NCBI RefSeq assembly: GCF_900637865.1
Contig: NZ_LR134433.1
Coordinates: forward strand, 186,001-250,000
Direction: 5' to 3'
DNA length: 64,000 nt
Source of the DNA: Legionella adelaidensis
Lineage (GTDB): Bacteria > Pseudomonadota > Gammaproteobacteria > Legionellales > Legionellaceae
Shown: positions 36,773 through 45,036 of the stretch, piece after piece
How positions within the stretch are numbered: position 1 is the stretch's first letter
Layout: each line of letters starts with the position of its first letter
The notes under the pieces: model-generated
Seen by the model: only the letters and a program-made list of their open reading frames with translations
Databases searched by the model: none
Told to the model about the DNA's origin: nothing
Translations under genes and position numbers: made by a program

Positions 36773-38845
36773 CTAATGCGCGACCACGGGTTCTATCCCC
36801 CATAATTTTTCTGAAGTGCCTGTTATGGTCGTTTTTCCATAAACAGGGATGGTATTTATCGCATCTTTAAAATCTCGACTGACATGGCCACTTCCTTGAG
36901 GCAGGGACGTAAAAGAATAATCTTGGGAAAAATTATGATTCCAACCAAGCTTAATCTTAATTTCCATTTGCCTCAGAGAAGGTACATTGTCAAAACCGGT
37001 AATAGTATTTTCCCCACCAGGAAAAGTAGGCTTTAAAGAAGTCACCGTGAAATAGTATATGCTCTTGTTGTTATCCCATAATTGCAAAGGTGAAACTTTG
37101 ATATTAGTTTGATCCGTTGCTTTTTCATCTTTAACCGCTATTTGTACGGTAGTTGAATTAATGGGGGTACTTTTTGGTTTATCTGCCAGGTTAAGAAAGA
37201 AATAGGCTGTTTGTTCGTAGATAACCCGCGCAGGCCAAGCGGAGTGATTAAACATATTCACTTCTATTTCTATTTGGCTTTTCTTTGCTTCAGATGATTG
37301 AAAATTAATTGCCCCCGTTGTAAAAAACTCATCGCTACTTTTTGTCTCAACGGGAGGAAAATTGACTAAGGAAGTTCCGGGGTTAAGCTCATTTAAGCCG
37401 CCTAATACAGCTTGTAATAAGGAATTGGCAGTAATCATAGGCTCCGATTGTTCGTATTGCGCTCGATTGTTGGCAAAAATATCATTTTGGTCCGGCCCAC
37501 CCACAAGAGCGCCATAATCCGTATGTCGATCAGGTGAAGGATTTTTTAAAGAATCTCCGCTTTGCCATCCGCCTTGGGCAGTATCATGGTGAATATAATG
37601 CGGCCAATTTTTGCCATACCCCACCATATAACTAAAGCATTGCCCATTATCCCCTAAAATATAATTCAGTTGATCAAAAGCAAATTTTTGGTAAATAGCT
37701 ACATTCTTATCCTGTGGAAAAAATTTATTATACGTTAGTGCAAAAAGAGCCGTACTAATGGTTTCGGATAAATCTCCTCCTTTTTGTTGGTCAATATGCT
37801 TTAGTACGCCTTCTTTTCCAACTGGGACTTTTTGAACCCAATAGTTTAAAAATTTAGTAATGGTCTGTTGATATAAAGCAGCTTCTTTGGAAGGTAATAA
37901 ATGAGCCAGCAATAAATAGCCACTATAGTGCTGATCTTGCCAAGTATAGGTCCAACCTTCCAACGTTGAAACATCTTTAACGGGTAGGAAAATCTTAGCA
38001 TCTTCAAGGTAGCTTTTTTCACCCGCCATAGCCAACCAAGCAGCTCCAACACCCAATCCAAGCGTGGCATACTTGATTTCTTCATTTTCATAGGCATCCA
38101 CTTCCCCGAATTGAGAAACAATGGCATTTCCATATAAACCTTGATATTGCTTACCAAATGCATAGATTTCCTTGGCAGCATTTAATAATTTTTGAGCATA
38201 GTCTATATCCCCGTTTTGCTGGAAAACGATAGAAGAGGCAGCCAGGGCTGCTGCAGTGGGACCAGCGATATCGGACCCTGGATAATTTGCATCGATATAC
38301 GCCGCTTTGCAAATAGAGCTTTGGGATTCATGTGCAATATCTAAAATTTCATAAGGCATAAAATAATGATTATGGTCTTCCTCCATTACTCCAACTTGAA
38401 CAAACAGCCTTTTATTCTCAGAATCCCAGGCTTTTAATAAATAGTCGGTTCCCCAGCGCAAATTAGAAAGCACGTGGTTCAATTGATCGCTTTGTTGAAA
38501 ACCCTGTTTAAATTCAATAACTCCCCAAGCCAAGTTAGTAATTGCAAACGCCGCAGGGAGTCCAAATTTCACATTATCCCCAGAATCGTAGAACCCGCCG
38601 GCCAAATCAATTTTTTGCCCAGAATCAAAGGGATAATAAGTACATTGTGCATGGCTTAAACTAGAGTCAGCCCGCCAACTAACAGGGTAGTTCAGCGGTA
38701 ATTTTCCCGAGCGCTGGGCATCGAAGAAAAAGAGGCTTTTTTGTAACGCTTCCGCATAGTTTGCCTGAAAATCGCTACATAAGTTAGCAGCATAGGTAAG
38801 GCAGGTGGTTAAAGAAAAAATAAATATCCAAATAGATCGTAACAT
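36773..38845 (-). CDS. Secreted glycoside hydrolase family 9 cellulase
   Basis: 690 residues with a signal peptide (MLRSIWIFIFSLTTCLTYA). The GH9 (alpha/alpha)6 domain spans about residues 25-500: NYAEALQKSLFFFDAQRSGK, then DLAGGFYDSGDNVKFGLP with the catalytic-base aspartates. PSPDRHTDYGALVGGPDQND follows, and QYEQSEPMITANSLLQAVLG supplies the catalytic acid Glu. A beta-rich C-terminal domain (about 520-680) resembles a carbohydrate-binding module. It should cut beta-1,4-glucan outside the cell, likely after type II secretion. For an amoeba-dwelling bacterium the plausible target is cyst-wall or plant/algal cellulose. Confidence 0.9.
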   Translation of the reverse strand: MLRSIWIFIFSLTTCLTYAANLCSDFQANYAEALQKSLFFFDAQRSGKLPLNYPVSWRADSSLSHAQCTYYPFDSGQKIDLAGGFYDSGDNVKFGLPAAFAITNLAWGVIEFKQGFQQSDQLNHVLSNLRWGTDYLLKAWDSENKRLFVQVGVMEEDHNHYFMPYEILDIAHESQSSICKAAYIDANYPGSDIAGPTAAALAASSIVFQQNGDIDYAQKLLNAAKEIYAFGKQYQGLYGNAIVSQFGEVDAYENEEIKYATLGLGVGAAWLAMAGEKSYLEDAKIFLPVKDVSTLEGWTYTWQDQHYSGYLLLAHLLPSKEAALYQQTITKFLNYWVQKVPVGKEGVLKHIDQQKGGDLSETISTALFALTYNKFFPQDKNVAIYQKFAFDQLNYILGDNGQCFSYMVGYGKNWPHYIHHDTAQGGWQSGDSLKNPSPDRHTDYGALVGGPDQNDIFANNRAQYEQSEPMITANSLLQAVLGGLNELNPGTSLVNFPPVETKSSDEFFTTGAINFQSSEAKKSQIEIEVNMFNHSAWPARVIYEQTAYFFLNLADKPKSTPINSTTVQIAVKDEKATDQTNIKVSPLQLWDNNKSIYYFTVTSLKPTFPGGENTITGFDNVPSLRQMEIKIKLGWNHNFSQDYSFTSLPQGSGHVSRDFKDAINTIPVYGKTTITGTSEKLWGIEPVVAH

Positions 38846-39035
38846 ACAAAGCTCTGATAATTTTAAAATCAGGGATTATACACGTAGATCAAAAAAGCTC
38901 TATTTCCATATAGAAATTAACCTTCTCCACTTGTGGAGGAGATAATTACTTTTAGCTCCTGATAAAGCGATTGCATCTACATCCATGGTATAGATGTGGG
39001 AAAAGAAAGTCTGGGCCCGGCTTGTAAAGTACTAA

Positions 39036-39494
39036 TCAGGTTTCTGGCAATAAATATAAGGACAAGAAAGTTAATAATTGAAATCCACCTTGGACCATAT
39101 GGTTTTGCTCAAGATCAAACTTCATGACCAATTGATCAGCTATAAAAAAAGCAAACCAATAACTGAGAGAAACAATAAACGCAATTTCTGCCCTGGACAT
39201 CCAAATTTCTCGCTCAAACCTTAATCCAAAGCTTGCCCAGCAAAATAATCCTGCAGAAATGAATGACCATACTAAAATGAGAGTAAATAAAAGAGCAGGC
39301 ACCCATGAAGGCACACCATACATTTTTAAAGACTCAACTAAGAACGGATAATTTACATCAGGAGCCCAACTGGCAGATAGGATTTTAAGATGCGCCAAAG
39401 CCCCTGCAATATCAGTCCATAACGCAATTACCCACCAACACATCCAGAAGAGGATAATGAGTTTTTTAAATAGTTCGTTATTAAGTGCACCCAT
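39036..39494 (-). CDS. DUF2165-like integral membrane protein
   Basis: 152 residues with four hydrophobic segments, a pattern of WxxxALWxDIAG and a final YLLPET. It resembles the DUF2165 group of small predicted membrane proteins; the function is unknown. It stands alone between the cellulase and the ankyrin-like gene. Confidence 0.65.
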   Translation of the reverse strand: MGALNNELFKKLIILFWMCWWVIALWTDIAGALAHLKILSASWAPDVNYPFLVESLKMYGVPSWVPALLFTLILVWSFISAGLFCWASFGLRFEREIWMSRAEIAFIVSLSYWFAFFIADQLVMKFDLEQNHMVQGGFQLLTFLSLYLLPET

Positions 39495-39675
39495 AAGCCT
39501 GTCTCACAAGAAAACCTCCAACAGGGTAAAATACCATCCCCTGAGAAAGCAAGAGTGTAGGTTTTCATTTCGCGTGGCAATCTCTTATCTGTTGTACGCA
39601 ATAATCCAATAAATTCTTATCCGAGAGTATAATTTATGCTACTATTGAGTTCTTTTATTTCAAAGAGCTTAGTTT

Positions 39676-40506
39676 ATGCCTTCTCCTTCATCCACTGCTG
39701 CATTGCAGCAATTATTATCCACTGAATCAACCAGCCTAAATTTTAAGCAAACAGCAATGGATTTGGCTCGACAAGGGGCAGATATAACCGTCCAAGGTCA
39801 CGATGATTCAGAACCCACCTTGCTGCATATCCTTACGCGCAATAATGATAATGGTGTAAATAATGCCGAAATTGCTGAGTTAGTGGATTTAAACCCAGCT
39901 GTTTTAACCGCTAAGGATGGTAGGAATCTCACTGCATGGCAAGCATTACTGGATGACTACACAAAACATCCATGCTTTGATAATTTTAAACCCTCAGCAA
40001 TGACTTTAGCCAGGAAGGGCGCCGATATTACCGTCCGAGCTCAAGCAGGTTCAGGACCTACCGTATTACACGTTCTTCTAAAAGAGAATAATAATGGTGT
40101 AAATAATGATGAAATTGCTGAGTTGGTACAATTAAACCGAGCTATTTTAACTGCTGAAGATGGTAGAAATACGACTGCCTGGCAAGCATTACTCGATCAT
40201 TATGTGGCTTGTTATGCTGTGAACAGACCGGGTTCTCTTTTTCGCCCTTTACCTGGCAACTTTGCTGACTTTAAACAATCATTAATGACCTTAGCGAGAC
40301 TGGGGGCAGATCTTACAATACAATCTATTAATTTATCACGACCTACCTGGCTGCATATCCTTGCGGCCCAAAATAAGGATGGAGAAGATAATGATGAGGA
40401 AACCGCTGAATTAATACGTTTAAATCCTGCCATTTTAGAATGCAAGGATGATAATGGGGAACCCCTGTCCACGTATTATTGCTGCAATATCGCCATCCGA
40501 CTGTAG
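39676..40506 (+). CDS. Ankyrin-like repeat protein, N-terminal part before a frameshift
   Basis: 276 residues made of three duplicated units of about 90 residues. Each unit has MxLARxGADxTVQ, a THLHIL-like segment, EIAELVxLNPAxL and DGRNxTAWQALLDxY, which look like degenerate paired ankyrin-type helices. The frame stops at 40506, but the coding sense continues in the -1 frame: around 40452-40470 a GGGG/CCCC run is followed by a readable TPVHVLLLQYRHPTVEE. One lost base in the G-run would explain it. Repeat proteins of this kind are common Dot/Icm effectors in Legionella; translocation is inference. Confidence 0.7.
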   Translation: MPSPSSTAALQQLLSTESTSLNFKQTAMDLARQGADITVQGHDDSEPTLLHILTRNNDNGVNNAEIAELVDLNPAVLTAKDGRNLTAWQALLDDYTKHPCFDNFKPSAMTLARKGADITVRAQAGSGPTVLHVLLKENNNGVNNDEIAELVQLNRAILTAEDGRNTTAWQALLDHYVACYAVNRPGSLFRPLPGNFADFKQSLMTLARLGADLTIQSINLSRPTWLHILAAQNKDGEDNDEETAELIRLNPAILECKDDNGEPLSTYYCCNIAIRL

Positions 40507-41033
40507 AAGAAGTTCAGAAGTTACTCACACCTGCCAATTTGCACTCAGTCGACAAGCAAAACGCTACCCTTTTGCATGCGGCCTGTGGGGCTGGAAATTT
40601 ACCCGCTGCTCAATATTTAAATGGCCAAGGATTATCTTTAACGGCATTAACCAGTAATAAAGAGACACTTCTTCATTTGGCCGTTTTATCTGGAAATAAG
40701 GAATTAATTCAATGGTTAATTGAGACTCAACAAATTGACATTAATGCCCGCAATACATGGGGTGAAACAGCATTGGATCGGGTAGCCAGACGGAATGAGG
40801 AAGTGGTCGAATTGCTGGTTCGTAATGGAGCAGAAACGTCTTTTAAAAATAGTGACACTCAACCCCCTGATTTTTGCCCGGACGATGAGGAGTCTGCTCC
40901 TGATGCCTTATTCATTGCCGGTAAATTGCCTCCTTCAAAATTAACAGGGAAACGTGCATTATTCTTTCCCCCGCAGAGCACTAGCGAAGAAAAAATTGCG
41001 AAAATCGAGCATCCAGCAGCTACTTTCAAATAA
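40479..41033 (+). CDS. Ankyrin repeat protein, C-terminal part after the frameshift
   Basis: 184 residues in the -1 frame relative to the previous part. Clear ankyrin repeats are seen: NATLLHAACGAGNLPAAQYL, KETLLHLAVLSGNKELIQWL and WGETALDRVARRNEEVVELL followed by VRNGAE. A polar C-terminal tail of about 60 residues ends in EEKIAKIEHPAATFK. No start codon or ribosome site of its own is convincing (the frame opens with a TTG), so it is best read as the continuation of the 39676 gene, giving one protein of about 450 residues when in frame. Confidence 0.65.
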   Translation: MLQYRHPTVEEVQKLLTPANLHSVDKQNATLLHAACGAGNLPAAQYLNGQGLSLTALTSNKETLLHLAVLSGNKELIQWLIETQQIDINARNTWGETALDRVARRNEEVVELLVRNGAETSFKNSDTQPPDFCPDDEESAPDALFIAGKLPPSKLTGKRALFFPPQSTSEEKIAKIEHPAATFK

Positions 41034-41069
41034 GATTATGGTTGACTAAAGCAGTGAGGTAGATACAAG

Positions 41070-41090
41070 CCTGGTTGCTAGCCAACCAGG
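41070..41090. repeat. CCTGGTTG hairpin (third copy)
   Basis: CCTGGTTG (41070-41077) and CAACCAGG (41083-41090) form a perfect eight-pair stem with loop CTAGC, downstream of the ankyrin-like gene. The same arms occur twice after rho (21948-22015). Confidence 0.65.
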
Positions 41091-41130
41091 TCTCCTTACT
41101 TCAAGATAGACATGAATGAACTATTACCCT

Positions 41131-41162
41131 AAAAAACAAAAGGCCCCGTATTACCGAGGCCT
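41131..41162 (-). terminator. Intrinsic terminator of the effector gene
   Basis: On the minus strand AGGCCTCGG...CGGGGCCT (plus positions 41141-41162) forms a GC-rich stem with an internal bulge and is followed by TTTGTTTTTT (41140-41131). This is a good Rho-independent terminator about 70 bases after the effector stop codon. Confidence 0.8.
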
Positions 41163-41233
41163 AAATTCCATTTTGATTTCCAAACCTATTTCCAAGCTTA
41201 AAAACCAATCTTCTCAAACCAACAGCAAGAATA

Positions 41234-42666
41234 TTACTTTGGCCCTTCCATGGATTTGATTGATTCCTCTAGCTGGTCTATTTTATCCGCAGAGTCGGTC
41301 TTAAAGAATAAAAAATTCCCTGTCATCGCTTTGTGGACAAGCCCAGCAGCAACATACAGAACCCCCAATCCAACCACAGCAAGAGCTAAATTGCCTAATA
41401 CTTGTTTCCAACCGCGATGCTTTTCTAATTCTAAGCGCGCAGTATCAATGGCTCTGGTACAATTGTCTTTAAATATTTTAATATCTAGCTTGTTTTCCAT
41501 TAGCTCTGTATGCTGAATTTTTACATAGTCATATAGCTCTTGAGCCCGATCAGCTGCCAAGCTATGATTTCTTTCGCGTAGCTCTTGTTCTTTCGCTTTA
41601 ATCGCTTCTAGTTGAGATAAGAAATAGCTGTGCAATACAGGCAGAGTAATAACTGTAGGTTCCCCTTCGATAATCTCAAATACTTCTGGGATGGGGTCTT
41701 TTTGTGCTTGAATCGCTGCTAATGGCGGAAGAGCGATAACCCTGGGTTCCTCTTCAGTTTCTTGGAGAACGTCAACTTCTCCTGCTATGGGATTATTTAC
41801 AGGAGCCAATCCACTTCCTGGTGAATAAAGAACCGTATACTCTCCTTGATTTAGATATGCCATTTTCCCTAAGGCATTATCCAGATTGTAAATATTCTCT
41901 CTTGTTGGGTCGTGAGAATCATGTCCATGAACGAAATTTATCTTATAGCCAGAATAAGAGGCTGGTCTCTCAAGCGAGTGGTAAAACCTATTCCACATAA
42001 TGAATTCAAGCGGGGCGTCACTTATCTCAGAGTAACCATAATAACCTACGTACATTTTTTCACGACTATACAAGGTGTTTACAGTATTACTTTTGACATG
42101 TTTTTGGAACTCGATATTAATGCTATCAATAGTTTGTGCAAGTTCGCTAGCGGTTTGATCTTTATATTCCACCTTTAGTTTTTCAGCAAGGCTTCTAATA
42201 GTGTTCAACCCTATACCAGCATGACTGTAAATAGTAATTTCTTTTTTATCTTCACTTAACGAATATGAGATTGCGCGTAAATTAGGTTTATAGCTTTTCT
42301 CAGCAATTGCCAATATTTCCTCTCTGCTGACCAGTCCTTTCTCTACAAGTGTTTGTAATTTTTCCATGGATGGCGCATGCCCGCCTTGAGATAACATAGG
42401 CGCATGAAAATTATCCTGTTTTTCATATGCTTCAATAAATTCAATACTGTGATTGGAAACAATAATTTCCACAGGAACTTTATGTTCATTTAATTTTTCA
42501 AGAATTTTAAGGGTGAAATAATCATTACTTCCTCTATCGGCAAGCTCATCCCCAATTAGCCTTACCAGACAATCATTGCTGAATTCAATTTTAGATAATA
42601 TTTGATTAAACTCATCTAAATGGTTTTTGGTTAATTCGTGTATGGGAGTTTTATATATTGCAACAA
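41234..42666 (-). pseudogene. WipA/WipB-like phosphatase effector, C-terminal part cut off by an IS
   Basis: The frame is open from the IS edge at 42666 to the stop at 41234. It starts IVAIYKTPIHELTK and contains CLVRLIGDELADRGSNDYFT, a GDxxxDRG-type phosphoprotein-phosphatase motif, then EIIVSNHSIEF (the GNH-like motif), YSHAGIGLNT and NFVHGHD as later metal-ligand His motifs. A long helical part, one membrane segment (LALAVVGLGVLYVAAGLV) and a Glu-containing tail (DKIDQLEESIKSMEGPK) follow. These are features of Dot/Icm phosphatase effectors such as WipA and WipB. The N terminus with the first metal motif lies across the IS at 43930-44119. A GTG at 42472 could give a truncated product lacking both first motifs. 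Confidence 0.8.
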
Positions 42667-42706
42667 TAATCTTACCGCGATTTAATGGACACTGCTCTCT
42701 GAAAAT

Positions 42707-43561
42707 TTACCCTGTACATTCAAACTCAAATGGAGCTTTATAGTCAAGTGCAGAATGTATTCTCTGCTGATTAAAGTACCCTTCAATATATTGAAATACA
42801 CTAAGCTTAGCTTGTTCCCTGGTTTGATAACTATAGTTGTGAATCAATTCTACTTTTAGCGTATGAAAAAAGCTTTCAGCGATAGCATTATCCCAACAGT
42901 TAGCTCTTCTACTCATGCTCCCAATGAGTTGATATTGCTTGAGCATTTGTTGATATTGCAATGAGCAATATTGGCTGCCACGATCAGAATGAACAATAAC
43001 TCCTATCGGAAATTTACGTCTAAATAAAGCCATCGACAGTGCGTCGCATACCAAATTCTTTTTCATTCGCTTATTCATGGACCAACCAATTACTGCGCGT
43101 GAATATAAATCAATTACTACAGCAAGGTACAACCAACCCTCTAGGGTGCGGATATAGGTAATATCACATGCCCATTTTTGGTTAATAGCCGTAGCTGAAA
43201 AATCGCGTCCTAAATGATTCTTATAGATAGGCAAACTATGCTCTGAATCAGTAGTGACTTTAAATTTCTTTTTAGCAAGCGCTGTTAAACCCATTGCCTG
43301 CATTCTTCTTGCAACTCGAGTGTGGCTACAGGGTTCATTTTGGTCTTGTAATACGCGCGTTATCCTAGGCACTCCATACCGCTTTTTATGCTGGTCATAA
43401 ATACCCCTGATTTTTATATCCAGGTGATTATTAGCCAGCTGCCTCTTACTTATTGGTCTATTAATAAAGGAGTAATACCCACTGCGACTAACATTGAGTA
43501 ATGCGCACATTATCGTTACAGAAAAATAATTGCTAAATTCTTTTATAAAACCGTACTTCAC
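42707..43561 (-). CDS. IS3-family transposase OrfB (copy 1)
   Basis: 284 residues with the DDE triad D133 (WACDITYI), D193 (VIHSDRGSQYCS) and E229 (NCWDNAIAESFFHTLK), with 35 residues between the last two, typical of the IS3 family rve core. An HTH_21-type region precedes it. It starts with GTG overlapping the orfA stop and is probably made mainly as an OrfAB fusion through a -1 shift at A-AAA-AAG (43597-43591 on the minus strand). Confidence 0.95.
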   Translation of the reverse strand: MKYGFIKEFSNYFSVTIMCALLNVSRSGYYSFINRPISKRQLANNHLDIKIRGIYDQHKKRYGVPRITRVLQDQNEPCSHTRVARRMQAMGLTALAKKKFKVTTDSEHSLPIYKNHLGRDFSATAINQKWACDITYIRTLEGWLYLAVVIDLYSRAVIGWSMNKRMKKNLVCDALSMALFRRKFPIGVIVHSDRGSQYCSLQYQQMLKQYQLIGSMSRRANCWDNAIAESFFHTLKVELIHNYSYQTREQAKLSVFQYIEGYFNQQRIHSALDYKAPFEFECTG

Positions 43562-43869
43562 TCGAGTTCCCTTGCGAAGTACGTCGCCGCCTTTTTTAAT
43601 ATCAATTTCTCCTGCTCAAGGCGTGCTAAGCGTTTTTTTAACTCTTTATTTTCTTCCAGTACCTTAGCAACATTTACCGGTTGAAAAAGTCCAGAATCAT
43701 TTTCATATCCACCTGTAGCTTTAACTTTGTTTACCCACTCGTGTAAAGTGGGGCGTGGTATTCCTAATTCATCTGCTGCTTTATTGATGTTTCCATAGCT
43801 AATCGCTAATTTAGCCGATTCTTCTTTGAATTCTTTACTGTATTTCCTTAATTGTCTTACCATGCTCAC
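43558..43869 (-). CDS. IS3-family transposase OrfA (copy 1)
   Basis: 103 residues. An N-terminal helix-turn-helix (INKAADELGIPRPTLHEWVN) binds the inverted repeats, and a leucine-zipper-like coiled coil (LEENKELKKRLARLEQEKLI) lies at the C terminus. The sequence TTAAAAAAGGCG near the end offers an A-AAA-AAG slippery site leading straight into the orfB frame. Confidence 0.95.
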   Translation of the reverse strand: MSMVRQLRKYSKEFKEESAKLAISYGNINKAADELGIPRPTLHEWVNKVKATGGYENDSGLFQPVNVAKVLEENKELKKRLARLEQEKLILKKAATYFARELE

Positions 43870-43929
43870 ACCTCTTCGTTAAGTCATATATTTTAACAAA
43901 TTAGTGTCCGTTTTTTCGCGGTAAGATTA

Positions 43930-44119
43930 CAAGTCTATTATAGTCGGTCTCATCAATATTCGTTGCTATGCCATGCTTTACAAGCATGAACATTAATTTC
44001 ATTGCATTTCCATGTAAATCACCAATAGTGACTTGCGCTCCCTCATTTGCCTTATGTGAAACATCCATTGAAGGAAGCTGATAAATATCTACAAACTCTC
44101 TAATAAATTCATGTGACAT
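43930..44119 (-). pseudogene. WipA/WipB-like effector, N-terminal part before the IS
   Basis: The true start of the split effector gene: an ATG at 44119 with GAAGAGG seven bases upstream. The first 60 residues include VTIGDLHGNAMKL, the GDxHG metal-binding motif of PPP-type phosphatases. The open frame runs 8 residues into the IS before a stop. Joining it to the C-terminal part with one CAA duplication removed gives an uninterrupted DYNRLVAIYKTPIH, so the host gene is otherwise intact at the joint. Confidence 0.82.
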
Positions 44120-44295
44120 AGAAAAACCTCTTCATAATAATTCGATAAATTATAAGCTACTTTTATTAAGGGATTATTAAGGTAAAAAGAGGGCAACAAA
44201 AAAAATATATATCTTCATTAATTGGTTATGCGCAAGACGCTGTGGTTGTCCTGGAAATAAAGTAGAACTCTCAGACTGTATGCTTTGATATACAA

Positions 44296-45036
44296 TTAAA
44301 TCCAGTAATTAATTGCAAAAGCGATGCTATTAGAATGGAGAGTAGCCCGGGCATTTCCGTTAGGATCGAGCAACCCATAAACACTCGGTATTTTTAATTT
44401 AATTATATTTCCATAATCTACATAAGAATATTCTGCGCGAAACGACCAATTTTGTTTAAAAGGCCACTCTATACCTGCACCAACTAACCATCCCGATTGA
44501 TTACTATTTTTGGAATAATAATCTCCGCCCTCATTTTTGTATGACAATCCTACATTAGCAAAGCTGGCTCCCGCGGTTACATAAGGAAAAAAAATGCTTT
44601 CATTCCAATTCAGGAGACGTCCTCCTCGACCCTTAATAGCGCTTTCTAGCTGATTTCTAAAGAAAAAGTCCTCGTAGACGCCAGGATTAAATGGGCAGTT
44701 ACAACTTAATGTATCTTTTTTATTCGTATTCCAACGAATATTAGCTTCTATACCGGATACGAAGGAGCCACGCAATTGATGTAGATAACCCAATTGAAGT
44801 CCCGGGGAAAACGTTGAAATATCTGTATGAGTATTGCAAGTACCATTCGGGTTGGTGAATCCTAACTGTTGGGACCTTAATTGCACATTATTGAAAACAG
44901 CTCCTGCCTCGGCACCAACATAAAACCCTGTCCAACTATTTAATGAACGATGGGGAAAAGTGCTGTCCGCATAAGCTATCCCCACTGTGTTGAGAGCTAT
45001 CAAAGCCCCTTTTGACATGATTGAAAGTTTATTCAT
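44296..45036 (-). CDS. Outer-membrane beta-barrel protein (opacity/OmpA-barrel type)
   Basis: 246 residues. A signal sequence (LSIMSKGALIALNTVGIAYA) is followed by WTGFYVGAEAGAVFNNVQLR, PGLQLGYLHQL, VGAGIEWPFKQNWSFRAEYS with YVDYG, and a final IAFAINYWI. This is the pattern of an eight-stranded barrel with alternate residues and an aromatic end. A Cys-rich loop (DTLSCNCPFNP) is unusual. Its ATG overlaps the stop of the glycine-rich gene upstream (ATGA). Confidence 0.82.
   Translation of the reverse strand: MNKLSIMSKGALIALNTVGIAYADSTFPHRSLNSWTGFYVGAEAGAVFNNVQLRSQQLGFTNPNGTCNTHTDISTFSPGLQLGYLHQLRGSFVSGIEANIRWNTNKKDTLSCNCPFNPGVYEDFFFRNQLESAIKGRGGRLLNWNESIFFPYVTAGASFANVGLSYKNEGGDYYSKNSNQSGWLVGAGIEWPFKQNWSFRAEYSYVDYGNIIKLKIPSVYGLLDPNGNARATLHSNSIAFAINYWI

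Larger units (their letters stand above)
42667..43929 (-). mobile_element. IS3-family insertion sequence, copy 1 (1263 bp)
   Basis: Bounded by imperfect terminal inverted repeats that begin TAATCTTACCGCGA and run to GGACACT (about 27 bases, 23 matching). A 3-bp target duplication CAA flanks it at 42664-42666 and 43930-43932. It encodes OrfA and OrfB on the minus strand and has the same length as, and identical proteins to, copy 2 at 53900-55162. It sits inside the effector gene. Confidence 0.93.
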
